A stretch of 64,000 nt of DNA. Source: an uncultured Oxalobacter sp. GTDB taxonomy: Bacteria > Pseudomonadota > Gammaproteobacteria > Burkholderiales > Burkholderiaceae_D. The notes under the pieces were generated by a model. It was not told the DNA's origin. It was given only the letters and a program-made list of their open reading frames with translations, and did not search any database. Position numbers and translations under genes: made by a program. The stretch spans positions 1 through 64,000 of the forward strand of contig CAKQQG010000001.1 of NCBI GenBank assembly GCA_934270705.1. The letters run 5' to 3'. Shown piece after piece: positions 21,091-31,879 of this stretch. The number at the start of each line of letters is the position of its first letter. Position 1 is the first letter of the stretch.

Positions 21091-21504
21091 TCAGTTATTC
21101 ATCGAGGGCGGCGGCAAGGGCGGCGCATTCAACGGCTCGTTCATTTCCTGCTGCTGTTTTTCCTGCGGTGCTTCGCCGATATCGAATTCATGTATCTTCC
21201 ACAGTGCCGGACGAACTTCGGAACTTTCGAAAGACCCCGGTACACCACCTGGACCATTCGGGTAGAGATAATAGGTACTGGGGCCGCTTTTTACCTTGAT
21301 TTCCTCGACGATACCTCCTTGCCGTTTTTCGGTAATTTCACCTGTCATGTCCGGCTTGCGAATGGTGATCGCCGGCTGATCGACTTCATCGATCACTTCC
21401 AGTTCCTGCACCTGCGGAGACTGCGAATCCTGTCCCGAAGCCACGGACGCAACCGCCAGAGCGGCCAGCGCCATGGTTTTTCTGAAATGAGAAAATAATC
21501 GCAT
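21091..21504 (-). CDS. DUF2782 family exported protein
   Basis: A 137-residue protein with an N-terminal signal-like segment (RKTMALAALAVASVASGQ) and a conserved core TYYLYPNGPGG near VRPALWKIHEFD, matching DUF2782 proteins encoded next to polA and thrB in Betaproteobacteria. The tail is Pro- and Gln-rich. Function unknown; it should act in the periplasm. ATG 21504 is preferred; a longer frame begins at a TTG ten codons upstream and neither start has a good ribosome-binding site. Confidence 0.72.
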   Translation of the reverse strand: MRLFSHFRKTMALAALAVASVASGQDSQSPQVQELEVIDEVDQPAITIRKPDMTGEITEKRQGGIVEEIKVKSGPSTYYLYPNGPGGVPGSFESSEVRPALWKIHEFDIGEAPQEKQQQEMNEPLNAPPLPPPSMNN

Positions 21505-21558
21505 GGAGGTAACGTCAATAAATTGAACAGACAAACTATTGTAACAAACGGATACCTG

Positions 21559-22296
21559 TTACAGGTAAAGCATTTTCTGTCTTTCTTCTTCTGACGGACC
21601 AGTCGTCCGTTTTTCATAAAACGAGAAAATGGCTTCCAGTACCTTGTCGGTATCATCTATGATCTGCATCAATTCGATATCCTCGCGTGCCAGCATTCCT
21701 TCAGCGAGCAACGAATCATGCAACCAGTCGATAAATCCTTTCCAGAACTTGCTGCCGACGAGAATTACCGGAATACGCCGGGATTTTCCTGTCTGGATCA
21801 GGGTCAGGACTTCGCTCATTTCGTCAAGTGTTCCGAATCCGCCCGGAAAAAGAACAAAGGCATCGGCATATTTCGCAAATGCCACTTTCCGCGCAAAGAA
21901 ATGCCTGAAATTCAGGGAAATGTTTTGCCAGCGATTGGGGCGTTGTTCCTGCGGCAATTCGATATTCAGACCGACAGAAAGCGATTTGCCTTCATAGGCG
22001 CCGCGGTTGGCAGCCGCCATGATACCCGGACCTCCACCGGAAATAACGGCAAAACCGGCATCGGAAAGACGTCTGGACAATTCCATGCACTGGATATAGT
22101 ACGGATTGTCAGGATGAATTCTGGCCGAACCGAAAATCGTGACCGCCGGATTTATATCCGAGAGACGTTCGGTCGATTCGATAAATTCTGACATAATGGA
22201 AAACATGCTCCATGATTCTCTGGCCTTGAGAATCGTTGCATAATGGACATCCGTTATTTCGTGCAACTTGTGCACGCTTTTTGTGTTCTCTTCCAT
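21559..22296 (-). CDS. LOG family (TIGR00730) nucleotide phosphoribohydrolase
   Basis: A 245-residue Rossmann-fold protein with both LOG signatures: SGGGPGIMAAANRGAYEG and PGGFGTLDEMSEVLT. Family members cleave nucleoside monophosphates to base and ribose 5-phosphate. The N-terminal ~45 residues before AVTIFGSARIHP are an extension. The ATG (22294-22296) directly abuts the polA ATG on the other strand, so its promoter would have to lie inside polA; a start at an internal Met (residues 31 or 34) would relieve this. Confidence 0.85.
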   Translation of the reverse strand: MEENTKSVHKLHEITDVHYATILKARESWSMFSIMSEFIESTERLSDINPAVTIFGSARIHPDNPYYIQCMELSRRLSDAGFAVISGGGPGIMAAANRGAYEGKSLSVGLNIELPQEQRPNRWQNISLNFRHFFARKVAFAKYADAFVLFPGGFGTLDEMSEVLTLIQTGKSRRIPVILVGSKFWKGFIDWLHDSLLAEGMLAREDIELMQIIDDTDKVLEAIFSFYEKRTTGPSEEERQKMLYL

Positions 22297-25032
22297 ATGA
22301 GCAAACTTCTGTTATTGGTTGATGGCTCAAGCTATCTCTATCGTGCCTACCATGCCTTGCCGGATCTGCGCAATGCCGAAGGCGAACCGACCGGTGCCAT
22401 ATACGGTTTCCTGAATATGCTGCACCGTCTTGAAAAAGATTATCCCACAGCCTACGCTGCCTGTATATTCGATGCAAAAGGCAAAACATTCCGCCATGAC
22501 CTCTATCAGGAATACAAGGCCAACCGTCCTGCAATGCCCGACGATCTTGCGCGGCAAACCGCTCCCATCCACGATCTGGTCCGCATGCTCGGCTGGCCGA
22601 TTGTCTCCGTCACGGGAATCGAGGCCGATGATGTAATCGGTACGCTGGTTTCCATCGGTACCGGAGAGGGATTCGACATTGTCGTATCGACGGGTGACAA
22701 GGATTTGTCTCAACTGGTAAAAGACCGTGTCACGCTGGTCAATACCATGAACAATGAAATTCTGGACACGGAAGGCGTCACGAAAAAGTTTGGCGTACCG
22801 CCTGAAAAAATCATTGATTACCTGTCCCTCATCGGCGATACCGCCGACAATATTCCGGGCGTCAGCAAGGTCGGCCCAAAAACTGCGGCCAAATGGCTCA
22901 CCCAGTACGGTTCGCTTGACGGCATTATCGAACACGCCGGAAGCATCAAGGGAACTGCCGGCGACAATTTGCGTGAATCGTTGAACTGGCTCCCCCAGGC
23001 GCGTGAACTCATTACGATCCGCACGGATTGCGATCTGCAAGGACAATTCCAATCCATTGAAAAAACCCTTGCCAGACAACCACAAGATATTGCCGGCCTG
23101 AAAAAAGCTTATGAACGATACGGTTTCAAAAGCTGGTTGCGTGAATTGAACGCATCGCATCAGGAAAAAGAAACACAGCCGGCAACATCTGGTGGACCAG
23201 CTGAAAATTCCGGCAAATTCATCGACAGTCAGGTTTATGAAACCGTACAGACTGTCGGGCAGCTTGAAGACTGGCTAAAACGGATAAACCGGGCGGAACT
23301 CACCGCTATCGATACGGAAACGACTTCGCTGGACGCCATGAATGCCAGACTGGTCGGCATTTCCCTTTGCGTTGAACCGGGTATTGCCGCCTATATTCCA
23401 CTGGCGCATCAAAGTATCGAAGCCATCGAACAGCTGCCTGTCGATATGGTACTGGCTCGCCTGAAAGGCTGGCTTGAAAATCCGGACAAAAAGAAAGTCG
23501 GACAAAACCTCAAATACGATGCCCACATTTTCGGAAATCACCATATTCGCCTTCAGGGTATCGCACATGACACCTTGCTGGAATCCTATGTTCTGGAATC
23601 GAACCGTCGGCATGACATGGATAGTCTTTCGGAACGGTTGCTGGATTACAAACCTCTCGCTTACGAGGAAGTTTGCGGAAAAGGTGCTTCGCAAATCGGT
23701 TTCGATCAGGTCGGACTGGAACTGGCAACCCGATACGCAGCGGAAGATGCCGATGTCACCTTGCAACTGCACCGGCACATGTGGCCACAACTGGCAAAAT
23801 ATGACGGCTTGCGCTTCATTTACGAAAAAATCGAAATACCGGTGTTGTCTGTACTGCAAAAAATGGAACGCAATGGCGTCCTTATCGACCCGAAACGGCT
23901 TCTTGAACAATCATCCGAACTCGAGAAAAAAATGGATGCACTGGAAAAAGAAGCCTATCTTGCCGCAGAACAGCCGTTCAATCTCAATTCTCCGAAGCAA
24001 CTCGGAGAAATTCTTTTCGGCAAATTGAAACTCCCCGTCGTCAGGAAAACACCCTCAGGTACGCCTTCGACAAGCGAAGATGTACTTGAAAAACTGGCGC
24101 TGGACTATCCCTTGCCGGGTATCATTCTGAATTACCGGAGTATGTCGAAACTGAAATCGACTTATACGGACAAGCTCCCCAGAATGATCAACTCCCGTAC
24201 CGGAAGAGTCCATACAAATTATGCGCAGGCCGTTGCCGTAACGGGTCGTCTGGCCTCCAGCGATCCGAATCTCCAGAATATTCCCGCAAGAACAGAAGAG
24301 GGCAGGCGAATCCGGGAAACGTTTGTCGCCCCGCCCGGATGCTTTATTGTGTCAGCCGACTATTCCCAGATCGAACTGAGGATCATGGCGCATCTTTCCG
24401 GAGACGCAAACCTTTTGAAAGCCTTTCATGATGGACAGGATGTGCATCGTGCAACAGCTTCCGAAATTTTCGACGTCACACCGCTGGAAGTCACATCGGA
24501 ACAAAGACGTTATGCCAAAGTCATCAACTTCGGTCTGATTTATGGCATGAGCGCTTTCGGTGTCGCATCCAATCTCGGTATCAGTCGCAATGATGCCAAA
24601 AATTATATCGACCGGTATTTCCAGCGCTATCCCGGTGTCGCGCAATATATGGATTCCATTCGCCATCAGGCACGGGAACAAGGATATGTCGAGACGGTTT
24701 TCGGCAGAAGATTGTGGCTTCCTGAAATCAATTCGCCGAACGGCCCACGCCGGCAAGCTGCAGAACGGGCAGCGATCAACGCACCGATGCAGGGTACTGC
24801 TGCCGATATCATCAAATTATCCATGATCGCCGTCCAGAACTGGCTCGAAAACGAAAAACTGGAATCGAAACTCATCATGCAGGTTCACGATGAACTGGTT
24901 CTGGAAGTTCCTGAAAAAGAACTGGATATGGTCAAGTACCACTTGCCGAAACTGATGGCCGGCGTCGCCAGACTGAATGTTCCACTGATCGCGGAAGTCG
25001 GTTTCGGCAATAACTGGGGAGAAGCGCACTGA
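22297..25032 (+). CDS. polA: DNA polymerase I
   Basis: A 911-residue enzyme for Okazaki fragment processing and repair. Domains in order: 5' nuclease (MSKLLLLVDGSSYLYRAYHA to ~300), active 3'-5' exonuclease (AIDTETTSLD with the D-x-E pair, GQNLKYDAHIF, AAEDADVTLQ) and polymerase (SADYSQIELRIMAHLSGD motif A, KVINFGLIYGMSAFGV, VHDELVLEVP motif C). Proofreading residues are retained. The chosen ATG starts directly next to the divergent LOG-family gene; the 18-residue upstream extension is not family-like. It ends six bases before the convergent DMT transporter. Confidence 0.97.
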   Translation: MSKLLLLVDGSSYLYRAYHALPDLRNAEGEPTGAIYGFLNMLHRLEKDYPTAYAACIFDAKGKTFRHDLYQEYKANRPAMPDDLARQTAPIHDLVRMLGWPIVSVTGIEADDVIGTLVSIGTGEGFDIVVSTGDKDLSQLVKDRVTLVNTMNNEILDTEGVTKKFGVPPEKIIDYLSLIGDTADNIPGVSKVGPKTAAKWLTQYGSLDGIIEHAGSIKGTAGDNLRESLNWLPQARELITIRTDCDLQGQFQSIEKTLARQPQDIAGLKKAYERYGFKSWLRELNASHQEKETQPATSGGPAENSGKFIDSQVYETVQTVGQLEDWLKRINRAELTAIDTETTSLDAMNARLVGISLCVEPGIAAYIPLAHQSIEAIEQLPVDMVLARLKGWLENPDKKKVGQNLKYDAHIFGNHHIRLQGIAHDTLLESYVLESNRRHDMDSLSERLLDYKPLAYEEVCGKGASQIGFDQVGLELATRYAAEDADVTLQLHRHMWPQLAKYDGLRFIYEKIEIPVLSVLQKMERNGVLIDPKRLLEQSSELEKKMDALEKEAYLAAEQPFNLNSPKQLGEILFGKLKLPVVRKTPSGTPSTSEDVLEKLALDYPLPGIILNYRSMSKLKSTYTDKLPRMINSRTGRVHTNYAQAVAVTGRLASSDPNLQNIPARTEEGRRIRETFVAPPGCFIVSADYSQIELRIMAHLSGDANLLKAFHDGQDVHRATASEIFDVTPLEVTSEQRRYAKVINFGLIYGMSAFGVASNLGISRNDAKNYIDRYFQRYPGVAQYMDSIRHQAREQGYVETVFGRRLWLPEINSPNGPRRQAAERAAINAPMQGTAADIIKLSMIAVQNWLENEKLESKLIMQVHDELVLEVPEKELDMVKYHLPKLMAGVARLNVPLIAEVGFGNNWGEAH

Positions 25033-25038
25033 TTATCG

Positions 25039-25980
25039 TCAGCCGGTTTTCTGCTCCAGCATCTTTTTGGCTTTTTCGTATGTTTTCATGGTGGATGCCA
25101 TCTTGTGGCGTACATCGAAAAATGTCGTGGAAACGCCACTGCCGATAATGACTATCATACCGAGCCATCCAACCCATCCGAGAAAATCCTGCCATATGAG
25201 AATACCCCATATGCTGGAAAATACGATTCCCGAATATTGCAGATTGGCCGTCACCAGCGTTTTGCCCAGATGATAGGCGCGGGTCATGGCCATTTGTCCG
25301 ACAGCGGCAAAAACACCGATCAGTGTCAACAGGACGATTCCGCGAACACTGTGACTATGGAAAGCGATACCGTCGCTTCCGGGCAAACGGGCAAAAGCCA
25401 TTGAAACCAGCGCACCGCCGACCGTACCGATCATGCAAAAATAAAATACGACACGGTATTCCGGTTCGCCCAGATTGCCCAGATGCCGTACCTGAAGATA
25501 GGCCAGCGCAGCCAGAACACCGGAAACGAGTGCAATCATTCCGGATTGCAACTGGTCGGCATGAATCGTTGGCTGCAACAGCAAGACAACACCGATAAAA
25601 CTGGCGATGATGGCACAAACCAGTTTCCATTCGAAACGGACCTTGCCATGATAAAGACCCATGGCAAACAAAATTCCGGCAATCCATATCGGCGACATGT
25701 AATTGAGTGTCATGGCTGTCGCCAGTGGCAATCCCCTGAATGAAAAAAACCAGAGTCCGAATGCCGTCGCGCCAACGACACCACGCCACAAATGCTGGAA
25801 TGGATACGCCGTTTTGAGAGATCCCCCCCTGACGGCTACCAGACATCCCAGAAAAACGGCACCGACCAGACTTCTGTACATGACGATTTCAGGTGTCGAA
25901 TATTCATCGGATACCAGTTTCACGCAAACTCCCATCAGTGAAAACAGAAAAGTCGCAAAAAGCATCCAGAGAGATTGCAT
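25039..25980 (-). CDS. DMT/EamA family membrane transporter
   Basis: A 313-residue protein with about ten membrane helices in two related halves, fitting EamA (drug/metabolite transporter) proteins: VMYRSLVGAVFLGCLVAV, GLWFFSFRGLPLATAMTLNYMSP and YSGIVFSSIWGILIWQDFLGW are typical. Substrate cannot be read from the sequence. It is convergent with polA at a distance of six bases with no terminator between. Confidence 0.85.
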   Translation of the reverse strand: MQSLWMLFATFLFSLMGVCVKLVSDEYSTPEIVMYRSLVGAVFLGCLVAVRGGSLKTAYPFQHLWRGVVGATAFGLWFFSFRGLPLATAMTLNYMSPIWIAGILFAMGLYHGKVRFEWKLVCAIIASFIGVVLLLQPTIHADQLQSGMIALVSGVLAALAYLQVRHLGNLGEPEYRVVFYFCMIGTVGGALVSMAFARLPGSDGIAFHSHSVRGIVLLTLIGVFAAVGQMAMTRAYHLGKTLVTANLQYSGIVFSSIWGILIWQDFLGWVGWLGMIVIIGSGVSTTFFDVRHKMASTMKTYEKAKKMLEQKTG

Positions 25981-26133
25981 AGATAAAACCTGTCAAACTG
26001 CCGGCATTCTTCCGACTGCCGAAAAACTCCATATATCGGGTAAAAAAGCCTGCCTGTATTTCGTTTTGGAGCAAAACAAAAAAAGAACCCTGAATCAGCC
26101 CACCGAAAAACCATGTCGCAAGAGCGCATGGCG

Positions 26134-26139
26134 TATAAT
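26134..26139 (+). promoter_or_regulatory. Candidate -10 box for xseB-ispA-dxs
   Basis: Perfect TATAAT in the 244-base divergent gap (25981-26224) between the DMT transporter and xseB, about 85 bases before the xseB start. No strong -35 is seen at the usual distance. The rest of the gap shows no gene. Confidence 0.45.
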
Positions 26140-26224
26140 GACAGATTCAGGTTGAATAACAACACCTTATTTTTATTGAATTTTACACCTTCTTTACCGG
26201 AATCCTTGCAGGTATCTGTTTTCT

Positions 26225-26479
26225 ATGTCAAATGATGATTTCAACAAAACGCCGGCCTCATTCGAGGAAGCCATGTCGGAATTGGGTACACTGGTAACCC
26301 AACTGGAAGCGGGAGAACTTTCTCTGGAATTGTCGATTGATGCATACAAAAGAGGCGTCGAACTGATCAAATACTGTACGGCCCGGCTGGACAAGGTCGA
26401 ACAGCAGGTCAAGATGCTGGACGGCGAACTTCTGAAACCTTTTTCTCCGGAAGACCGGAACGGAAACGACAATGACTGA
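26225..26479 (+). CDS. xseB: Exodeoxyribonuclease VII small subunit
   Basis: An 84-residue helical protein with the XseB core SFEEAMSELGTLVTQLEAGELSLELSIDAY split over two helices and LDKVEQQVKML. It complexes with XseA to degrade single-stranded DNA; xseA is not in this window. It overlaps ispA by eight bases, the standard xseB-ispA-dxs arrangement. Confidence 0.94.
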   Translation: MSNDDFNKTPASFEEAMSELGTLVTQLEAGELSLELSIDAYKRGVELIKYCTARLDKVEQQVKMLDGELLKPFSPEDRNGNDND

Positions 26480-27359
26480 ATCTTTCGTAAACTGGATGCA
26501 GTCGGTTCAAGCCACCATCGAAAAAACGCTGGATGAACTCTTGCCGCCTGAAAACCTGATTCCTGTCGAGCTGCATCAGGCAATGCGTTATGCCGTCCTG
26601 AACGGAGGAAAAAGAATCCGTCCCTTGCTGGTATTCGCAACAGGTATGTTATTCGGTGCAAAACCGGCTGTTATGGCCAGAGCCGCATCTGCCGTCGAAA
26701 TGATCCACGCCTACTCATTGATTCATGACGATATGCCATGCATGGACAATGATGTCCTGAGACGTGGAAAACCGACTGTGCATGTCCGTTTCGGTGAAGC
26801 AACCGCATTGCTGGCCGGTGACGCCTTGCAGGCACAGGCTTTCATCGTTTTGTCGGAAATGGATGACAATGCAGGATTGGCAATCGAAAGATTGCGGATT
26901 CTGTCAGACGCTGCCGGTTCCATGGGCATGTGTGGCGGACAGGCCATCGATCTGGACAGCGTCGGTAAAACATTGTCGATAAAACAACTGGAACAGATGC
27001 ATCGCCTGAAAACCGGCGCCATCCTCAAGGCTTCCGTCATGCTGGGTGCCTTTTGTGCCGGCGATCCGGCAGAAGAAGAAAAACAGGCACTGAAACTTTA
27101 TGCCGAAGCAATCGGCCTGGCTTTTCAGGTCGTTGACGATATTCTGGATGTCACCGCCGATTCATCCGTTCTCGGAAAAACGGCGGGAAAGGATTCCGCC
27201 GATCACAAGCCTACCTATGTTTCCCTGCTCGGTCTGGAATCTTCCGAAAATCTGGCGGAACAATTACGATGCCAGGCGCACGATGCATTGGCACATTTCG
27301 GAAAAGAAGCGGATTATTTGCGGGAACTTGCCGATCTGATCGTAAAGCGGAAAAAATAA
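26472..27359 (+). CDS. ispA: Farnesyl diphosphate synthase (polyprenyl synthetase)
   Basis: A 295-residue trans-prenyltransferase making C15 farnesyl diphosphate from IPP and DMAPP. First Asp-rich motif DDMPCMDND and second DDILD are intact, with [11 protein letters not shown] for IPP binding. It shares eight bases with xseB and one base (TAATG) with dxs, linking it to the MEP pathway. Confidence 0.96.
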   Translation: MTESFVNWMQSVQATIEKTLDELLPPENLIPVELHQAMRYAVLNGGKRIRPLLVFATGMLFGAKPAVMARAASAVEMIHAYSLIHDDMPCMDNDVLRRGKPTVHVRFGEATALLAGDALQAQAFIVLSEMDDNAGLAIERLRILSDAAGSMGMCGGQAIDLDSVGKTLSIKQLEQMHRLKTGAILKASVMLGAFCAGDPAEEEKQALKLYAEAIGLAFQVVDDILDVTADSSVLGKTAGKDSADHKPTYVSLLGLESSENLAEQLRCQAHDALAHFGKEADYLRELADLIVKRKK

Positions 27360-29221
27360 TGACTTTGCTCGATACCATCAACAGCCCGGCAGACCTTCGC
27401 AAACTGCAATATTCGGATCTCGAAGAACTGGCTGCCGAATTGCGCGAATATATTATCCAGTCCGTTTCGAAAACGGGCGGACATCTTTCATCCAATCTGG
27501 GTACCATCGAACTGGCTATTGCACTGCATTATGTATTCGACACACCCGATGACCGTCTGATCTGGGATGTCGGTCATCAAAGCTATGCCCACAAGATTCT
27601 GACCGGACGAAAAGAGCAGATGCGGACACTGCGGCAGTTAGGCGGTATTTCCGGTTTTCCCAAACGGGATGAAAGTCCATATGATGCTTTCGGAACGGCT
27701 CATTCCTCGACATCCATTTCAGCTGCTTTGGGCATGGCGCTGGCCGCAAAACTGAAAAAAGAGAATTTCATGTCGATTGCCGTCATCGGCGACGGTGCCA
27801 TTACAGGCGGAATGGCTTTCGAAGCCATGAACAATGTCGGTATCTACGACGATATCAGGCTGCTTGTCATTCTGAACGACAACGATATGTCGATATCACC
27901 ACCCGTCGGTGCCCTGAACCACTATTTCGCCCGGTTGATGTCAGGAAAATTTTATGCCACGGCGAAAAATGTCGGAAAGACCGTTTTGCGCGGTCCGATG
28001 CTGGAAATCGCAAAACGGTTCGAGGAACATGCAAAAGGTCTGATCGCGCCAGCGACCTTGTTCGAGGAATTCGGTTTCAATTATGTCGGTCCGATCGATG
28101 GACATGATTTGGGAACGCTCATTCCTACCTTGCAAAATCTGAAAAAACGGACAGGTCCGCAATTTTTGCATATCGTGACCAAAAAGGGACACGGCTACAA
28201 ATTGGCCGAAGCCGATCCCGTCCTATATCATGGTCTGGGACGCTTCAGCCCGGAAGAAGGTATCAAGCCTGTCCAGACTACCAAACCGACTTATGCGGAA
28301 GTTTTCGGAGAGTGGCTTTGCGACACGGCAGCTACCGATAAAAACCTGATCGGTATTACACCTGCCATGAAAGAAGGTTCCGGTATGGTCCGGTTCGCAA
28401 AAGATTTTCCCGACCGTTTTTTCGATGTCGGAATCGCGGAACAGCATGCCGTGACTTTCGCTGCCGGACTGGCTTGCGAAGGATTCAAACCTGTCGTCGC
28501 CATCTATTCCACATTTCTGCAAAGAGCCTATGATCAGCTCATTCACGACGTCGCCTTGCAAAATCTTGATGTGACATTCGCACTGGATCGCTCGGGTCTT
28601 GTCGGTGCCGATGGCGCAACCCATGCCGGCAATTACGATATGGCTTATTTGAGATGCATCCCGAATATGGTTATCATGGCGCCTTGCGATGAAAACGAAT
28701 CGTACCGGATGCTCACGACAGCATTCCTGTACAATGGACCGGCAGCAGTCAGGTATCCGCGTGGCACAGGCCCCGGCAGCGTTGTTGAAAAAAACCCATC
28801 GCCATTGCCGATCGGAAAAGGTCAAATCGTCAGGAAAGGCAAACATATCGCCATTCTCGCTTTCGGAACCATGGTCAAACCGGCTCTTGCAGCTGGCGAA
28901 GCGATTGATGCCACCGTCGTCAATATGCGTTTCGTCAAACCGGTTGACCGCGAACTGATTTTCGAGATGGCCAAAACCCACCATGCGCTGGTTACTGTCG
29001 AAGAAGGTACCCGGTGCGGCGGAGCCGGGTCTGCCGTCATCGAAACTCTTTCTGACGAAAAAATGACGACACCTGTTCTTTTACTGGGATTACCTGACAA
29101 ATTCATCGATCACGGTGATGTCGGTCAACTGCTGGCCATGCACAAACTCGATAAAAATGGCATCATTACGTCAATTCAAAAACGCTTCGGACAATTTCCG
29201 GATTCCGGTCAGATGCAATGA
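27359..29221 (+). CDS. dxs: 1-deoxy-D-xylulose-5-phosphate synthase
   Basis: A 620-residue thiamine diphosphate enzyme for the first step of the MEP isoprenoid pathway. [31 protein letters not shown] (ThDP/Mg motif) and [15 protein letters not shown] are present. The ATG overlaps the ispA stop by one base; the longer frame from 27269 lies inside ispA and is not family-like. Confidence 0.97.
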   Translation: MTLLDTINSPADLRKLQYSDLEELAAELREYIIQSVSKTGGHLSSNLGTIELAIALHYVFDTPDDRLIWDVGHQSYAHKILTGRKEQMRTLRQLGGISGFPKRDESPYDAFGTAHSSTSISAALGMALAAKLKKENFMSIAVIGDGAITGGMAFEAMNNVGIYDDIRLLVILNDNDMSISPPVGALNHYFARLMSGKFYATAKNVGKTVLRGPMLEIAKRFEEHAKGLIAPATLFEEFGFNYVGPIDGHDLGTLIPTLQNLKKRTGPQFLHIVTKKGHGYKLAEADPVLYHGLGRFSPEEGIKPVQTTKPTYAEVFGEWLCDTAATDKNLIGITPAMKEGSGMVRFAKDFPDRFFDVGIAEQHAVTFAAGLACEGFKPVVAIYSTFLQRAYDQLIHDVALQNLDVTFALDRSGLVGADGATHAGNYDMAYLRCIPNMVIMAPCDENESYRMLTTAFLYNGPAAVRYPRGTGPGSVVEKNPSPLPIGKGQIVRKGKHIAILAFGTMVKPALAAGEAIDATVVNMRFVKPVDRELIFEMAKTHHALVTVEEGTRCGGAGSAVIETLSDEKMTTPVLLLGLPDKFIDHGDVGQLLAMHKLDKNGIITSIQKRFGQFPDSGQMQ

Positions 29222-29344
29222 TTCTCCGGCTGAAGCGGTTTTTTAAGGTTTAACATGAATTTCCGAGATTCTCACTCTTTTGAATGTAACTGGGATGACT
29301 GCTCAAACATCCATACGACTATAACGAGTACATCGGCTACCAAA

Positions 29345-30154
29345 ATGAATTCTGATATTCTTTCCATTCCGGATGTCCAAAGCACGCTGGATACCAGACA
29401 CATTGCCATACAGAAAGTCGGTGTGAAAGGCGTTCGTCATCCCCTTGTGATCCAGACCAGCAACGGTATCCAGCCATCTGTCGGGACATGGAATATGTAT
29501 GTTCTTTTGCCTGACCAGAAAAAAGGCACACATATGTCCCGTTTCATCGCATTGCTGGAAGAATTCACAGGATCGGAATCCGGTCCATTGAACGTCGAGG
29601 TTTTTACGCGACTTATTCGTGACATGCTGAAGCTTCTGGATGCTGAATCCGGCTGCATTGAATTGTCTTTTCCTTTTTTTATGACAAAAACCGCTCCTGT
29701 ATCCGGAGTGAAAAGTCTGATGGATTACGAAGTCGGTTTCAAGGGAGAAGTCAAAAACGGAACTGTTGAGATCACGCAGAAAGTCGTCGTTCCGGTAACC
29801 AGTCTCTGCCCATGCTCCAAGGAAATATCTTCCTACGGCGCTCACAACCAGCGCTCACATATCACCGTCCATGCTGTATTGAACGGTGATCTTTCCGTCG
29901 AGGAATTGATCAGAAGTATTGAGGCACAGGCATCGTGTGAGTTATTCGGTCTTTTGAAACGGCCGGATGAAAAATATGTTACGGAACATGCTTATGACAA
30001 TCCGAAATTCGTCGAAGATCTGGTGCGCGATGTGGCCTGTGTATTGAACAGGGACGACAGGATAGTGGCTTACACGCTGGAAGCGGAAAACTTCGAGTCG
30101 AGTCACAATCATTCCGCTTACGCTTGCATCGAATTCGACAAACGTTCCGAATAA
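29345..30154 (+). CDS. folE2: GTP cyclohydrolase FolE2 (type IB)
   Basis: Opens GTP to dihydroneopterin triphosphate for folate or queuosine synthesis. FolE2 is the zinc-independent type, often used under zinc shortage. The conserved cysteine motif is [10 protein letters not shown] and [17 protein letters not shown] carries the substrate/metal region. The start [21 protein letters not shown] matches family N-termini; an in-frame ATG at 29255 with AAGG upstream would add 30 residues and cannot be excluded. The 3' end overlaps the convergent adenosyltransferase gene by 37 bases. Confidence 0.92.
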   Translation: MNSDILSIPDVQSTLDTRHIAIQKVGVKGVRHPLVIQTSNGIQPSVGTWNMYVLLPDQKKGTHMSRFIALLEEFTGSESGPLNVEVFTRLIRDMLKLLDAESGCIELSFPFFMTKTAPVSGVKSLMDYEVGFKGEVKNGTVEITQKVVVPVTSLCPCSKEISSYGAHNQRSHITVHAVLNGDLSVEELIRSIEAQASCELFGLLKRPDEKYVTEHAYDNPKFVEDLVRDVACVLNRDDRIVAYTLEAENFESSHNHSAYACIEFDKRSE

Positions 30155-30696
30155 TCCTTTTTTTCCCAGATAACATCAGGATGGTTGGCCATTTTGTTGG
30201 CCAACCTTGCCAGAACAAACAACAAATCGGATAACCTGTTCAGATATTGTATCTGCACAGGAGATATTTCTTCTTTTTTCCCCAAAGCAACAATGCTGCG
30301 CTCTGCGCGTCGGCATATACTTCTGGCAAGATGAAGCAAGGATGCCTCTTCGGAACCGCCAGGCAATACGAATTCTTTTAACGGCGGCAAGTCCCTGTTG
30401 AAATGCAAGGCAGCGTTTTCAATACGCAAAACCTGTTTTTCTCCGATTCTTGTATTTCGACTTCCTGCCAGCTCTCCTCCCAAACCGAACAAGTCGTTTT
30501 GCACCTGCCGTAATTCTGTCTTCACTTCTTCACTGATGCTTTTGCAAACGGCCAGACCTATCATCGAATTGAGTTCATCGACTTCCCCGATTGCATTTAT
30601 CCGCAAACTGTCTTTTCCGACACGTCGCGTGTCTGCAAGTCCAGTTTCTCCTGCATCTCCCGTTCTGGTGACGACCTTCGATATACGATTTCCCAT
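30118..30696 (-). CDS. PduO-type cob(I)alamin adenosyltransferase
   Basis: A 192-residue enzyme that transfers adenosyl from ATP to cob(I)alamin, forming coenzyme B12. Diagnostic motifs are [20 protein letters not shown] (ATP binding), [19 protein letters not shown] and [13 protein letters not shown] at 30696 (MGNRISKVV) is chosen; the upstream 35 residues are hydrophobic and not family-like. B12 use fits metH in this window. Confidence 0.93.
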   Translation of the reverse strand: MGNRISKVVTRTGDAGETGLADTRRVGKDSLRINAIGEVDELNSMIGLAVCKSISEEVKTELRQVQNDLFGLGGELAGSRNTRIGEKQVLRIENAALHFNRDLPPLKEFVLPGGSEEASLLHLARSICRRAERSIVALGKKEEISPVQIQYLNRLSDLLFVLARLANKMANHPDVIWEKKDYSERLSNSMQA

Positions 30697-30780
30697 ACTG
30701 GCTATCCCGACAAAAAATTCTGAATGGAAAAGAATAATTAAAATAAAATAAAAGGCTATATGGAAAAAGAGAGTCTTATC

Positions 30781-31830
30781 ATGCCCCAATCCGATATTCA
30801 AACGTTATCTATCATCCAGCCTGACGACTGGCACCTTCACTTGCGGGACGGTGATGTCCTGCAATCCACAGCGCTGCAGGCAGCAAGGCAGTTCAAACGT
30901 GCCATTATCATGCCCAATCTGCGTCCTCCGGTCACGACGACGGAAGCGGCAAGACAATATCGTCAACGGATACTGGATGTATTACCCGACAATACGGACT
31001 TCGAACCGTTGATGACATTGTACCTGACGGACAATACCCAACCCGAAGAAATCAGAAAAGCGAAGGAAAGTGGTATTGTTCACGGCATCAAACTTTATCC
31101 TGCCGGCGCGACGACAAACTCGGATGCCGGTGTCACTTCATTGGAACGCTGTATCAGGACGTTGGAAGAAATGCAAAAACAGGGAATCCCCCTGTTGATG
31201 CATGGCGAAGTCACCGACCCTTCCATCGATATTTTCGACAGGGAAGCTGTATTCATCGACAAAGTGCTTATCCCGCTTCGCAAGAAACTTCCCGATCTGA
31301 AAATCGTCTTCGAACATATCACCACAAAAGCGGCAGCGGAATATGTTGCGGAAGCAGATGGATATATCGGTGCAACCGTTACTCCCCATCACTTACTATT
31401 CAACCGCAATAGTCTGTTCGTCGGGGGAATCCGTCCACATTATTACTGTCTGCCGATTTTGAAACGGGAAGAAAACCGTCAGGCCTTGCTCAAAGCAATC
31501 ACACACAAAAACTCCCGTTTTTTTGCAGGAACAGATTCTGCACCACATGCCAGAGGTACCAAGGAAAATGCTTGCGGTTGTGCAGGGTGCTATACCGCTT
31601 CACATGCCATCGAATTGTACGTGCAGACTTTTGAGGAAATCGGAGAACTGGACAAACTGGAATGGTTCACCAGTATCAACGGTCCGAAATTCTACAATCA
31701 GCCAGTCAACAGGAACAAAGTCACCCTCGTAAAAGAAGAATGGAAAATCCCCGATGAATTGCCATTCGGTCATGAGAAGGTCGTTCCTCTGATGGCCGGT
31801 GAATCCATACACTGGAAACTGAAACGATGA
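30781..31830 (+). CDS. pyrC: Dihydroorotase
   Basis: Cyclises carbamoyl-aspartate to dihydroorotate in pyrimidine synthesis. The 349-residue E. coli-type protein has metal ligands in DDWHLHLRDGD, the carboxylated lysine in GIKLYPAGATTNSDAG, MHGEVTD, EHITTKAA and FAGTDSAPH. ATG 30781 has GAGAG upstream; a start at 30760 with AAAGG upstream would add seven residues and is about as likely. A terminator follows 11 bases after the stop. Confidence 0.96.
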   Translation: MPQSDIQTLSIIQPDDWHLHLRDGDVLQSTALQAARQFKRAIIMPNLRPPVTTTEAARQYRQRILDVLPDNTDFEPLMTLYLTDNTQPEEIRKAKESGIVHGIKLYPAGATTNSDAGVTSLERCIRTLEEMQKQGIPLLMHGEVTDPSIDIFDREAVFIDKVLIPLRKKLPDLKIVFEHITTKAAAEYVAEADGYIGATVTPHHLLFNRNSLFVGGIRPHYYCLPILKREENRQALLKAITHKNSRFFAGTDSAPHARGTKENACGCAGCYTASHAIELYVQTFEEIGELDKLEWFTSINGPKFYNQPVNRNKVTLVKEEWKIPDELPFGHEKVVPLMAGESIHWKLKR

Positions 31831-31840
31831 TAATTAAAAA

Positions 31841-31866
31841 AGCCGTGCTAAAGCACGGCTTTTTTG
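31841..31866. terminator. Bidirectional terminator between pyrC and the malic enzyme gene
   Basis: AGCCGTGC (31841-31848) pairs with GCACGGCT (31853-31860) across TAAA, with a T tract on the right and an A tract on the left. It can serve both converging genes. Confidence 0.9.
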
Positions 31867-31879
31867 TTTCTGAAAGCGA

